Shown here: positions 51,085 to 63,999 of the stretch, piece by piece
How positions within the stretch are numbered: the first letter of the stretch is position 1
How the letters are laid out: every line of letters begins with the position of its first letter
Source of the DNA: Brachynemurus nebulosus
Taxonomy: Eukaryota > Arthropoda > Insecta > Neuroptera > Myrmeleontidae
Reading direction: 5' to 3'
DNA length: 64,000 nucleotides
NCBI GenBank assembly: GCA_035578155.1
Contig: JAPWDM010000007.1
Location: 32,214,413 to 32,278,412 of the forward strand
Translations under genes and position numbers: made by a program
Notes under the pieces: generated by a model
Told to the model about the DNA's origin: nothing
The model's database searches: none
What the model saw: the letters and a program-made list of their open reading frames with translations, nothing else

Positions 51085-52310
51085 TCTTATGCCGGATTAT
51101 ATGATAGTAGTATCATCTTATTCACTCACAAAGTGAACGTTCTATAGAGATGACATCTTTGAAAATATCTTTTAATCACGTACAGATATCTGTACCTACT
51201 GGTGGGCTTAATTTACTGTCCTGTCAAGAGATGGCATTTAAGTAATTATTTATATTTTAGTTATTTTTATTCTGTTTAAATAGCTAATTTTTTTAACTTT
51301 CAGTCAATTTTACCGTTCTGCCAGGAAAAAATTTTAAATATTTACACATAAATTTAAAAAGAATTAATATTAATTTTTATTCAATCAGCCAGAAATTTTT
51401 TACTGACCATTTTCTAATACATTTTGGCATGGCACTTTTAAATTTTTAAAGTTTTTTATTATTTCCTAGTCAAAAAAGTTTAATCGAGGCAAATATTCTT
51501 ATTTAATTTTAAAAAATAATTAATTTTGAAAAAGGAAACAACAATTTGCTAGATTTTTTATTTAATATACTAATGACCTTATTAATTTACGTAAAACATA
51601 TATAAATTTTTATATTTTATTAATAAATTTTCTATTAATTTATATATTAATCAAATCATAAAAAGATCTTAATTTCATCAAGAATAAAATTTTTCGGTAA
51701 CGCTAACGATAGACGAATTTTTAAGAAATTTCAAAAATTCTTACGAAATCTATCATAAGTTTCATCGAATTTCAGTGCCTTTCAATCATCATTAGGAAAG
51801 CAAAAAACATATATATTGTACATTTTCAAAAACTTTTTATAAAATATTAAGAAAACGTATCAAAAACGAAAGCTTACAAAATCAAAAAGTAAAAAGCGGA
51901 ACTTTACAAAATTAAAAAATGGAAAGCAAAGAGCAAATTTCGTGAGAATTTTTGAAGTTTTTCTCCAAATGCAATCATCGAAATACTTATATTATATTTT
52001 AAACAATAATTTTATCGGTTTATTAAATTTTTTTTGAAAAATTATTATTAAAATAAGGAATATATGATTACACATCATTAAATATCATTAAAAATTTGAT
52101 TATAAAACAAGATTAATAAAAGAAATTTGATTATAAATTCAGTTTTTGCAGAAAATTTTCAGTTTATCAAGTGGTGTTATCTCTGAAAATATCATTAAAG
52201 TAATCAATGCCGATAATACAGTAATTTTTCATGTACATAGTTTAACAAAATTCTAATAGATGTCCCTACAATACCGTACATATTTTCTTTTTAAGATCCA
52301 CCCTCTATAT
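51085..52310. other. Centre of the inverted-repeat block, no gene
   Basis: AT-rich. A segment with GACGAATTTTTAAGAAATTTC and GCAAAAAACATATATATTG at about 51660-51830 recurs at about 54490-54640 and, in part, at about 56890-57030. Confidence 0.5.
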
Positions 52311-52451
52311 TTGTCGGCCATTTTTGTTGTAGGCGTGGCTTCTCTATCCCGTTTAATAATAAGTGGAAGAGGAATAACTAATATGCTATCTGATTCACTC
52401 ACACAAGGTGCTGCTATTTTTCTCCTCGTTTTTATGTTTGCCTATTACTAG
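52311..52451 (+). pseudogene. Recurrent short ORF, copy 4 (start lost)
   Basis: The conserved start is TTG here; it reads LSAIFVVGVASLSR, SGRGI and FMFAYY, ending at a TAG where other copies have CAA (Gln). An upstream in-frame ATG at 52260 keeps a 63-codon frame open. Confidence 0.35.
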
Positions 52452-52819
52452 AAATTGAAAATCGACGATGTTTTAAAGATTTTTGTGATTTAGTTTTTGG
52501 ATAAATAGAAACTAGAGATTTAAATAGATTAAATAGATTAGCGATTTTGGATTTAAATAGAGTTAAATTTTGAACTTACTTAAAACTAAAAAAATATAAT
52601 TTTGTATCATTATTATGTATCTACACATCAATGTATCAAATATTAATTTTTTTCGGCGAATAACTGTTTTTCTTTTTTGATGTTTTTAATTTTTTACTCT
52701 TTAATTATATAATTAAAACAAAAAAGAATTTGGCGCTTCGATGGGGCAAATTTAAAAGTATTAGGAAAAAATATTTTGATGAAAAAAAAAACTTTTTTTA
52801 TTGTTTTAATGCTAATTTA

Positions 52820-53460
52820 AGGTAAAAGACCCGGTAATTGACCCTGGCCCAGTTTCTGAACTTTTAAAAGTACTCATTTTGATCTGTGCAATATTCATCA
52901 TGTAAGTATGAAAACTTAATTAAAAATATATGAGCAGGTTTAATATTTGTTTAAAATTTATTTTAAAATATTTATAAAATACCTTAGAATGATTTTTATT
53001 ATTGAAATATGAGGGTCAATTACTAGGCTCACTTCTAAAGTGGTATGGCCCAATTAAATTCTAACCAGTTTTTATAGTTATCTTCGATTAGTTTTTGTTA
53101 TTTTTCATAACGTATATAACATTAAACATTCATTTTTATCAATAAAAAATTATTTATAAATTAAATTTTAAAAAACTGTATTTTTAAATTTAAGAATCAG
53201 AAACTAGGCCACTGTCAGGGTCAGAAACTGTCACATGAGAAATTTTGAAGGTCAGAAACTGGGTCCTTTTTGTCAATTTTTAAAACATTAATTTAAATTA
53301 TTAATTCAATTGAAATAATTATTTTACTTGTATGACTTTATTTTGAAAGCCATAAACTAGATAAAATTATTAATTGTCTCTTAAGTTTAAACTTATATTT
53401 ATTACTGTCGTTTAACCTCAGCCGTCACTCTTAAAAGGTCAGAAACTAGGCCCGTTACCT
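52820..53460. mobile_element. TA-flanked TIR element with internal motif repeats
   Basis: The ends AGGTAAAAGACCCGG and AGGTAACGGGCCTAG face each other, and the pairing continues through AGTTTCTGACCTTTTAA. TA lies on both sides (52818-52819 and 53461-53462), suggesting a Tc1/mariner-type MITE. The motif GGTCAGAAACTAGGCC occurs several times, in varied form, inside. No ORF. It is inserted in the right arm of the large palindrome. Confidence 0.65.
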
Positions 53461-55132
53461 TATATGTCAAAATGTTTAAATAATATATATAATGATAACT
53501 TACTATTGCTAAAAGATACAGCTAAGGCAATTTTATATTCGGAAAAGGCATTTAAAGGGCAATTTTTTAAGCTATCACACGTTAATTTAGAAGTTGTTTT
53601 AGAAAAGAAAAAAAATTGTCGCGGCGCCAACGTCGCGTAGCTAAAAATTTATCAGAATATTTCAATTTTGTTGACATTATACCTTACACATTGTACATAT
53701 TTTGTAGGTACCTCAAATTTTGACAAAACATTGTTACTTTGACTGAAATAAATAGAGAAAAATTAGTTAAAAACGTAACTAACCTTTTAGTAACTATAAA
53801 ATTAATTATTTATTTAGCTTTTAATTTTGTTATATGAGTTTACCAGTGGTGATTTCACTATCTTTCTCCTCGCTTTTATGTTTGCCTATTACCAAAAATT
53901 GAGGAAATCAACGAAGTTAGGATTTTTGTGAAAATCGGTGTATGTATGATTGCATATATGTATGATTGAATATGTATGTTTATTTTAAGAAAAGAATAGC
54001 TATAAAAATGAGAGATTTTTTTAAAGTTGACACATTTTTTTAAGGTCGAATTTATTTAAACTAAAGAAATAGAATATTTTATCACTAAGTATTATCTATA
54101 TAAATGTTATTTAGATAATTTTCGAGCAAGTAATAGTTTTTGAGAGAATTTTATATTAAAATTACAAAAATTTCACAGAATTTTTCAATTTTATTGACAT
54201 TATTACATATTGTACATATCTTGTAGGTAATTTAAATAAAATATTGTTTACTTGAACTGAAATAAACCAGAAAGAAACTAATTGATTTTGCCAAAATAAC
54301 GTAATTGATCTTTTAATAACCAAATACATACATAAAACTAAGTGAGATTTTTTTATATACATTATATTAAGGTGCTTATTAATTTACAAAACATATAAAT
54401 TTTTTTATATCTAAATTTATTAGTAAATTTCCTATTACATAATTTATTTGTTATTCATAAAAACTTCTTAATTTCATCAAGAATAAAATTCTTTGAAAAT
54501 ATGTTCCGATAACGCTAACGGTAGACGAATTTTTAAGAAATTTTCAAGAATTATTATACAAAATCGATCATAAATTTCATCGAATCTCAGTGCCTTTCAA
54601 TCATCGTTAGGAAAGCAAAAAACATATATATTGTACATTTTCAAAAACTTTTTATAAAATATCAAGAAAATGTATCAAAAACGAAAGCTTACAAAATAAA
54701 AAAATAAAAAACGGAACTTTATAAAATCAAAAAATGAAAAGAACGAAGCAAATTTCGTAAGAATTTTTGAAATTTCTTAAAAATTCGTCTGTCTCCACAC
54801 GCAATCATCCAAATATATTATATTTTAAACAATAATTTTATTTGTTTATTAAATTTTTTTTTGAAAAATTATTATTAAAATAAGGAATATATCATCAAAG
54901 ATCATTAAATATCAACAAAAATTTAAACATAAAGCTAGATTAATAAAAAAAAATACGATTATTATTCATTTTTCCCAGAAACTTTTCAATTTATCCAAGT
55001 AGTGTCATCTCTGACAATATGATGAAAGTAACCGATGCCAATAATACAGTAGTTTTTAAGTGGTCGGACAAAACTCTAATAGATGTCACTACAATACCGT
55101 ACATATCATCTTGTTAAGGTCCACCTTCTAAT

Positions 55133-55297
55133 ATGTCGGCCATTTTAGTTGCAGGCGGGGCTTGTCTATCCCGTATAGTAATAAGTGAAAGAGAGATAAC
55201 AGATATGCTATCTTATTCACTCACACATCGTGCTGCTACTTCTTTCCTCGCTTTTATGTTTGCCTATTACCAAAAATTGAAAATCAACGAAGTTTAA
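55133..55297 (+). CDS. Recurrent short ORF, copy 5 (54 codons, hypothetical)
   Basis: ATG at 55133 to TAA at 55295. It reads MSAILVAGGACLSR, SEREITDMLSYSLTH and FMFAYYQKLKINEV. It is the mirror counterpart of copy 1 in the inverted-repeat block and is still open. Confidence 0.3.
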   Translation: MSAILVAGGACLSRIVISEREITDMLSYSLTHRAATSFLAFMFAYYQKLKINEV

Positions 55298-56233
55298 GGA
55301 TTTTTGTGAAAATTGGTGTATGTACGATTGCATATATAATTGAATAATCTAGCTAGGGTTGGTTTCTGATTTAAATAGATAATTTGTATTTTATCGTTAT
55401 TTCAGAGATAACGTAGTTTTAATTAGAACAATTAGAGTAAAAATTTATTAAATTATTGGATTATTTATTACATTTTTTTATATGTTGAACTTAGTTAAAC
55501 TAAAGAAATATAATTTTATATCATTATTATCTACGTCAATGTAACAAATATTAAGTTTTTCGGCAAATAACCGTTTTTGAGAGATCTTAGGCAATAAAAT
55601 TACAAAAATTTATCAGAATATTACAATTTTGTTGACATAGTACATATTTTATAGATATCTCAAATTTAAATAAAATATTGTTTAGTCTGACTGAAATAAA
55701 CAGGGAAAAATTAGTTACAAAACGTACCTGACCTTTTAGTAATTAACCGTAAAACTAATTTAGCTTTTACATTTGATATGTTAAGTAGTTTACGAGTGGT
55801 AATTTTAGCAGGTAGATAGGCTAGGTTCGGACCTACCCAAAAAAATTTTGAAAAAATAAACTAAAATTAAAAAAAAATCAAGTATGTTTTTGAATTCTAG
55901 AACTTTATTTGCTCACAATTTTGCCGGTGATATCTGTAAGTATGGTTTCTCCTAAACGAGATTTTTTTTAATAAGAAGATTATCAAATTTGAGACTCACT
56001 ATAACCGGATAAAAATACTCAATAGCTTGGAAGCTATTACAATAAAAATAAAAGGCAGCTACAACCTAATTTGTAACTGTGATTCTGTATTCGTCTCTCG
56101 AAAATGTAAAAGAGTTTGTTTTATCTACTTAAGCTGAAAGGAAAAGGAATCTCAAGCCCGAACGCCATAATTCAAAAAATATTTATTGATCATTTCGTGT
56201 AAATCTAGATTTCTGATAGTTTCATGTTCTTAG

Positions 56234-56712
56234 TAGTGATGTCGAATGATTAATCGATTAATCGGTTTAGTCGTTTAATTTTGCTTAGATTCAGTCACAT
56301 TTTAGTCGACTATTTTACCCTCGACTAAATGACTAAAATGATTAATTTTTCTCTAAATGACTAAAAACGACTAATTTAACAATTTTTCTGTATTAGTTAT
56401 TGAACTTCAAAAAATGAAAACTAAAAAATTATTTATTTGTATAATTTTTTACTTTTACGTTATTAATATATTGTGATATTTCATATTTTTCTTTTTCTTA
56501 AAGAAAAAAAAATATTAAAAGTCCATAAATAAATTCAAAAGAAAAACTTGCTTTTGAAAAAAAGCTACGGTTATCTTATTCATGAATTCGACTAAAAGTT
56601 TAATCGATTAGTCGACTACCCTGTGCTCGATATTTAGACAAATGACTAATTTTATCGAAAAAACAATTTTAGTCGATTAATCGACTAACTGCTTCTCGGC
56701 CGGACATCACTA
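56234..56712. mobile_element. hAT-like MITE, 479 bp
   Basis: The ends are TAGTGATGTCG and CGGACATCACTA, flanked by GTTCTTAG and GTTCCTAG (56226-56233 and 56713-56720), an 8-bp TSD with one mismatch. The subterminal TTAATCGATTAATCG motifs and tips match the 22512-23517 element, so the two are related. Confidence 0.85.
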
Positions 56713-57404
56713 GTTCCTAGTAGCAATATATTAACATTTTCTACCATTTTATAAAAATATTCCTACCAATTTTCTATATAAGTTACTTAAGCTTTTAGTT
56801 TATTTACAAGTTTCATATACTTAATTGATATTTTTATCTAAATTAATAAATTTTTTTTATATTTAAATTGATTTTATTATTTATAAAAACCTTTCAATTT
56901 CGTCAAGATAAAAAGATTGTTTAAAAATGATGTTTCGGCAACTCTATTTAATGGACGAATGGCGAATTTTTAAGAAATTTCAAAAGTAAGTAACAAGTTT
57001 CGTAGAAAATTTTTAAATTTCTTAAAAATTCGTATATCGACAAATGGAGTCATTGAAATATAATTTTGAAACACTATTGATTTTTTTTTGTTGATTAAAT
57101 TTTTATTTTGAAAAATTATTATTATCGTAGAGAATATATGATCCAAGATCATCGAATATTATTAAAAATTTAATCATAAAACAAAATTTATAAATGAAAA
57201 TTATACGTGTTCGGTTTCATTAGTTCAGATTTTGCAGAAAATTGATTATGTAGTGCCATCTCTGAAAATATCGTCAAAGTAGCCGATACCGATAATTCAG
57301 TAGTTTTTACGTAGTCGAATAAAACTCGAATAGATGTCGTCATAGAAGGGGCGTATTATAGAAACGTAGGGCGTACAATGTTCTTTTTAAATCCGCCTTT
57401 TCAT

Positions 57405-57659
57405 ATGTCGGCCATTTTAGTTTTAGGCGGGGCTTCTCGATCCCGTAGAGTAATAAGTGGGAGAGAGATAACAGATATGCTATCTTATTCACTCACACAC
57501 GGTGCCACTATTTTTCTCTTCACTTTTATGTTTGCCTATTACCAAAAGTTGAAAATCGACGATGTTTTAAAGATTTTTGTGCATATTGGTGTATGTACGA
57601 TTGCATATACGATTGAGTATATTTTATTGAGTACGTTGATTGTACTAAAATTTTTATAA
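57405..57659 (+). CDS. Recurrent short ORF, copy 6 (84 codons, hypothetical)
   Basis: Longest version, ATG at 57405 to TAA at 57657-57659. It reads MSAILVLGGASRSR, SGREITDMLSYSLTH, FMFAYYQKLKIDDV, then an extra ~30 codons. It lies outside the palindrome, next to a further partial subunit (about 56760-57660). Coding status unproven. Confidence 0.3.
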   Translation: MSAILVLGGASRSRRVISGREITDMLSYSLTHGATIFLFTFMFAYYQKLKIDDVLKIFVHIGVCTIAYTIEYILLSTLIVLKFL

Positions 57660-58432
57660 TTTTCATCCCCTATTTTACGCCCGTAGGGAACGAATTACGA
57701 AAAATTTCTTCTTAGTGCTCATCTAATATCGTTATATAAAGAACTCCAACCTATTTCATCTGGTTCCCTTCAATTTATTTCGCTTTTTAGGAGCTTTTTA
57801 TGTATTTTGGTTGGGTAATATTAACCCAAAGTTTTCCATTGTCACCCCGGTAATTCCGGGTTAATTTTGAGCCCGATTTGATGAAAATTGGGTGAAAGCC
57901 TTTTCCAAGATATTCTAGGATAAAAATAAAGTTGCCCCGGGCGGAAAATTTTGCAATTTTGCGTTTTTTTTTTTACTCATTACTTAGTTTTTGTAGGAAA
58001 AAGTTAAAAATTTTTTTTGGGGGGAAAATTGACGTAATTTTTTGTCCAGGGGCGGCATTTTTCACGGTGCTTCAGGTGACACTTCTGGTAAATCCGTCCC
58101 TGGATACAAATGTAATTTAAAACGAGATAATTCGAGAACTGTCTAGAATTTTATAATTATATTTTTACGTAAAAATTTCCACTTTCAATTTAACTGGTCG
58201 ATATCGAATTACTAGATATTGCGTTACTGATAAAATATCAGAAAACGAGATAAAAATAATGACTAAACACCATTAAGGTGGTTAGTCCGTTAAAAATTAA
58301 GTAATTACGTCTACTAAATCCAAAAAAAAAAGTTTAGCATTTATTGTCACAAATTAAAATTAATTAATGTCCCTAACGACTAGCACAAAAAGAAAATGGC
58401 GGAGCTAACTTTATGGGGTTCACATGGTTGAC
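57660..58432. other. AT-rich stretch, no gene seen
   Basis: It contains GGTAAATCCGTCCCTGG near 58089-58105, which looks like one end of a hAT-like MITE; I did not find the other end. Confidence 0.4.
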
Positions 58433-58633
58433 CAAGTTGGTCGAAAAACGACATTGCATATTACACGACCTAATATTCTTCCAGTTAATGGCGGGAATGA
58501 TTCCAGGCTACAAGAGATCTATATACAGAATTAAAGAATTTCTTTTAAACATTTCTCTAATGTTTAAAACACCACTTTTCATATTACATAAATACAAATG
58601 TAATTTAGAAAACTGATAAATAATTATCATATC

Positions 58634-59200
58634 TAGCGCAGGTAGACAAAAGGACTTAAGTCCAAAATATCAACTTTACAGTAGAGAGTAAGAACTAAAA
58701 TGAAATGTAGGCAACATCGGTTTATTTGAATTATCTTCAAGTTTACCTGACATTTTGTAAATTTTTTTTAATCAATTACTTTCTTAACATGTAACACAGT
58801 AAATCATAAAAAAAAATTAACTTTAAGCCTTAAACTAAAAATTTTTTAAGACATTTTTATGGACTTAACATATTAAAAACAACAATAAATTTCATTATTA
58901 AAACCATTTGTGGACTTAACTCGTTTTAGCGGGTAATTGTTGCCATAAAAATACATTTCCAATTTAATTAAACTATGTACTTATTTATTATTTTATTAAG
59001 AATTTTAAGACCTTAACTTCTTTTGTTAGTTTCTGAAAAGAATTTTTTTTTTATAACAAGTGCATAAAAAATGAAGTTAGGGGTGGAATTGAATTTTGCC
59101 CTTTTGGAAATATATGAGATAGAGTCTCTTGGTCCTTATTATAAAATAAAAAAAAAAATAAATAAAAAATGGACTTAAGTCCTTTTGTCTACCTGCGCTA
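58634..59200. mobile_element. TIR element nested in the foldback arm
   Basis: The ends share TAGCGCAGGTAGACAAAAGG plus ACTTAAGTCC, perfectly inverted. The interior repeats the phrase GGACTTAA several times. No ORF. Confidence 0.8.
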
Positions 59201-59221
59201 GATATATGCTATCCTATATGT

Positions 59222-59402
59222 TAGTGGTCCCCAAACTTTTCCGTGTGCGACCCCCGGCTCCCTGCACTAAAAAATTTCAAAAGACCCCCAAAATACGTAA
59301 AAATGGATAGGAAATGTGTAGAAAATTAGTATGTAAACTGTAATTAATTATTTCTGCGACCCGCCCAAATAAATTTCGCGACCCCCACTTTGCGAATCAC
59401 TG
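59222..59402. mobile_element. hAT-like MITE, ~181 bp
   Basis: The left end TAGTGGTCCCCAAACTTTT and the right end AAAGTGGGGGTCGCG... reversing to CACTG resemble the CAGTGNTYCCCAAACTTTT tips of a widespread hAT group. The flanks CTATATGT and GCATATGT could be an eroded 8-bp TSD. Confidence 0.65.
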
Positions 59403-60553
59403 CATATGTGACCGGTCCACAAGATTATACCGGACAGTGACTGAAAAAACGTTGGAAAACGCTGCTCTATAGGGCACTAATCACCTTAATGATTGAAAAT
59501 GATAGTCGAAACTCCTCAAACAGCATTAATGACTAATGGAACTATTTCAAAAACTGAAACTAGGATTTAAAAAAACCATAAAAATTTGATAATCGCCCCA
59601 GTCCGTCCATATGTCCAGTAATTACGATAATCATTGCTGTTAATTAATCGACTAAAACGCCCTAGAGATGGTCAGTGATTGCGTTATTGTGTCAGAGCAA
59701 AAAATTGTGATTATCTAAAACTGTCCAAGCGAAATGAACGTTTTAGTGAATTTTCCAGTCGAAAATTCAACTATTACAGCCGCTGTCATGACGCGATTTA
59801 AGTCCGGGACTATGACAGAAATTTGTTTTGAGGTCTCTAGAAACTGAAAATGACATTCACTAAACCGGAACAGCTGAAAATCTCAGTTAATATTGACTTT
59901 AACGAAAAATAAGCCGGACAAAAGTTTCATGGGAAGAAATGAGGAACTAGAAAATGACCTCGAATTTAACCTTGAAAATGATCTTGACACAAAATTTGGA
60001 GGTCAACTTTGTTTTTGTTAAAATGGAAACCCCGATTTTTGACCTCGGATTCGGAAAGAGCGGGAATTTCTACGTTCAAAACCATATTCATACTTCATAT
60101 CCCAAAGTCGTGTGAAGGTCATAAAAACGAAAAAAATATGATACTGATTGGTCAAGGTCATCTTCAAGGTCAAATTCGAGGTCATTTTCTAGTTCCTCAT
60201 TTCTTCCCATGAAACTTTTGTCCGGATTATTTTTCGATAAAGTCAATATTAACTGAGATTTTCAGGAACGCTCTGTATATATAAATTTTAGTGAATGTCA
60301 TTTTCAGTTTCTAGATACTTCAAAACAAATTTCTGTCATAGTCGCGGACTCAAATCGCGTCATACAGTGGCTGTAATAGTTGAATTTTCGACTGGAAAAT
60401 TCGCTAAAACGTTCATTTCGCTTGGACAGTTTTAGATAATCACAGTTTTTTGCTCTGTCTGGAAATTTTTTATAGTCTGGAATCATTTCCGCCAATTAAT
60501 TGGAATAACATTAGGTGGTGTAATATGAAATGTCGTTTTTCGACCACTTACAA

Positions 60554-61499
60554 TATAAGTTTCTATTTTATAAAAAAAGAAAAAAAAAAGTGGCTTAAAC
60601 CACAAATTCTATTAAAATGCCATATTACACTAATTGTTTGCGACAATAATACATACCTACAGCTGAACCTTTTTTTATACGGTGGATAGGGACCGCACAA
60701 AAAAAATATATATTCAAAATTATCATAAATAGCTATAACAAGTTTAGTTCGGTCCAGATTGTAAAAGAAACTTTTTTTATGCGGTGGGTCGGGACCGCAT
60801 AAAAAAAGTTTCATCGAAAATGCGTAACTCAAAACACTCAAAACCTCACAATTTCAATAGAAATTGCTTTTCTAAACAAGATAAAACATTAATTTACATG
60901 TGGGAACATTTTATTTCATTTTTATAATATTATGAAGATTATGAAAAATACACCTGTGAAAAAACTAAATGATTCAATAACTTATATTCTTATGCAATAT
61001 ACTGATTAAATGCTTAAAAACCATTAAAAAGTATTTTTATCAAAGAAAGTTATTGTTAACGTTTAAGTTTCTTACTTTCATGACTTTAATGACAATTTTT
61101 TAAAAAAACCGCATAAAAGAAGGTTTAGCTGTAAATATTTGATTAGAATTTACATAGAAAGAAAGGCAAAATAATAAATTATTGCAATTTTTGTAATAAT
61201 CGTACATCTTCATTCAATTACGGAAAAGGCCGAAGTGTTGCACGAGTTGTTGTTATGTCAATGCTATGGAAATTATAAGGAATTTACCTACGTTACCTAC
61301 ACATGGAGACATGGACACATTGAAAAAAAATATATTGAGAAGTGATTCAGACAGATTGAAACCATGGAACATCTATGTAAAAGATAAGCCAATGACACAC
61401 TGTACTTCCGATGACGTATTTAATTGAACAAACGTATAAATTTCACTACACAATTTATTGATATTTTATCAATACAAAATTTCACCATTTGCTTAGAAG
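60554..61499. other. AT-rich stretch with two related hairpins
   Basis: The hairpin at 60771-60808 is listed separately; a weaker relative lies at about 60670-60708, and a third arm-like piece (AAACCGCATAAAAGAAGGTT) near 61107. No gene seen. Confidence 0.5.
60771..60808. repeat. Perfect 15-bp hairpin
   Basis: CTTTTTTTATGCGGT pairs with ACCGCATAAAAAAAG around an 8-base loop GGGTCGGG. Confidence 0.9.
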
Positions 61500-62090
61500 T
61501 TGTTTTTCTAAACAAGATCCTTTCGACTAGAAGTGAACTATAGATTTTTGAAACCATTTTTGTCATTTTTATCAAAGTTACGTATGCAAGATCTCTAGAA
61601 AAACAATTTCTGTCGAATCATTCATATTTCTAAACGAAATATCGTTAATTTGATAGCAAAAATGAAAAATTCATATCGAAATTACCCTAATTCAACCCGT
61701 CATAAAAATCCAAACAATTTCCATCGGATTTGATATGAGAAAAAATATTTTTTTCAGTCTGATGACATCATTAAGGTCACTAAAATTTTTAATACTTCAA
61801 AAACCCTAAATAAAACGGTACAATGATAAAACTGGAAGTGGATTATAGATTTTTGAAGTCATTCTTTTCATTTTTACCAAAATTAAGCATGTCGATCCAA
61901 TAGAACAAAACTTCTGTCAAATCAGTCATATCTCTAAACGGAATTCCGTTATTTTGATAGCAAAAATGGAAAACTGACACCCAAATTACGCTAATTCAAT
62001 CAATTAGCCTAGTCTAGATCACTTCTATAAAACTTAATATGAGATAAATAATTTTTTTTTTAATTTAATGACGTCAACAAGTTCACTAAT
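61500..62090 (+). repeat. Two tandem copies of a ~300-bp unit
   Basis: 61500-61797 and about 61810-62090 align: AACTATAGATTTTTGAA, TGATAGCAAAAATG, AAATTACCCTAATTCA and TGACATCATTAAGGTCACTAA in the first, with changes in the second. No ORF. Confidence 0.75.
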
Positions 62091-62098
62091 GCCTTTTA

Positions 62099-62384
62099 CA
62101 CAATCAATGAAATAAGAAATAAGGAGTCTGCCATCTATTGACGTTGAGTAGAACTTTAACGTAACACTCATAGATATAAATATGTAGTATACTTTTTCAC
62201 GTTAAAATTCGTGATTTCTTTCACTTAGTGACAAAAAAAAGTTATCACGAACGTTATTTTTTCATGAATTTTAATGTACAAAAATACCTAAATACACATA
62301 CCTATGAGCAGTTAAGTTAAAGTTTCAATCAACGTCACTAGATGGCACACTCCTTATTTCTAATTTCTTATTTCATTGATTATA
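62099..62384. mobile_element. Palindromic MITE, copy B
   Basis: Same family as 2561-2939. CACAATCAATGAAATAAG and its inverse form the tips, with TA on both sides (62097-62098 and 62385-62386). The arms are nearly self-complementary through CGTCACTAGATGGC and TATGAGCAGTTAAGTTAAAG. Confidence 0.8.
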
Positions 62385-62438
62385 TAAAAGGCGTAAATTT
62401 TTTCACTAAAATAAAACAATTATCATTAATGGCTTTCG

Positions 62439-62733
62439 CACAATCAATGAAATAAGAAATAAGCGATAAGGAGTGTCGCCATCTAGTGACGTTGAATGGA
62501 ACTTTAACTTAACTGCTCATAGGTATATGTAGGTATTTTTGTACATCAAAATTCATAAAAAAGTAACGTTTGTGATGACTTTTTTTGTCACTTACCTAAC
62601 GACAAAAAAAAATCACGAATTTTAATGTAAAAAATACCTACACATACGTATGAGTAGTTAAGTTAAAGTTCCATTCAACGTCACTAGATGGCGACACTCC
62701 TTATCTCTTATTTCTTATTTCATTGATTATGTG
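62439..62733. mobile_element. Palindromic MITE, copy C
   Basis: Same family; only about 50 bp from copy B. The tips are slightly altered (GATTATGTG at the right), and no TA duplication is visible. Confidence 0.75.

Positions 62734-63999
<1,266 letters not shown>

Larger units (their letters stand above)
45761..56078. repeat. ~10.3-kb inverted-repeat block without long ORFs
   Basis: The left end (about 45761-46110: TTAGGTTGTAG, TAGCTTCCAAGCTATTGAG, TCCGGTTATAGTGAGTCTC) is mirrored at about 55726-56078. Inside, a ~1-kb subunit recurs forward at about 46.5, 49.6 and 50.9 kb and inverted at about 52.3, 53.9 and 55.2 kb. Mirror positions sum to nearly the same value, so the block is roughly one large palindrome centred near 50.9 kb, modified by smaller insertions (48629-49006, 52820-53460). 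It may be a giant foldback element or an inverted segmental duplication of a repeat family. No transposase or other long coding region was seen. Confidence 0.75.
58433..60553. mobile_element. Large foldback element interrupted in its left arm
   Basis: The arms start at TGGTCGAAAAACGACAT (left, about 58438) and its inverse (right, about 60528-60548). They continue through the GGCGGGAATGATTCCAG segment, break for about 1.17 kb in the left arm only (about 58517-59688), then resume (GTGATTATCTAAAACTGTCC ... AGCCGGACAAAAGTTTCATG) to a centre near 60070. No transposase. The ORFs at 58413, 60009 and 60304 are by-products. Confidence 0.8.

Noticed and set aside
60563..60841. 92-codon minus-strand ORF with repeated CGPDPPHKK-like peptides
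   Set aside because: The repeated peptide is the translation of the duplicated hairpin, not a protein domain.
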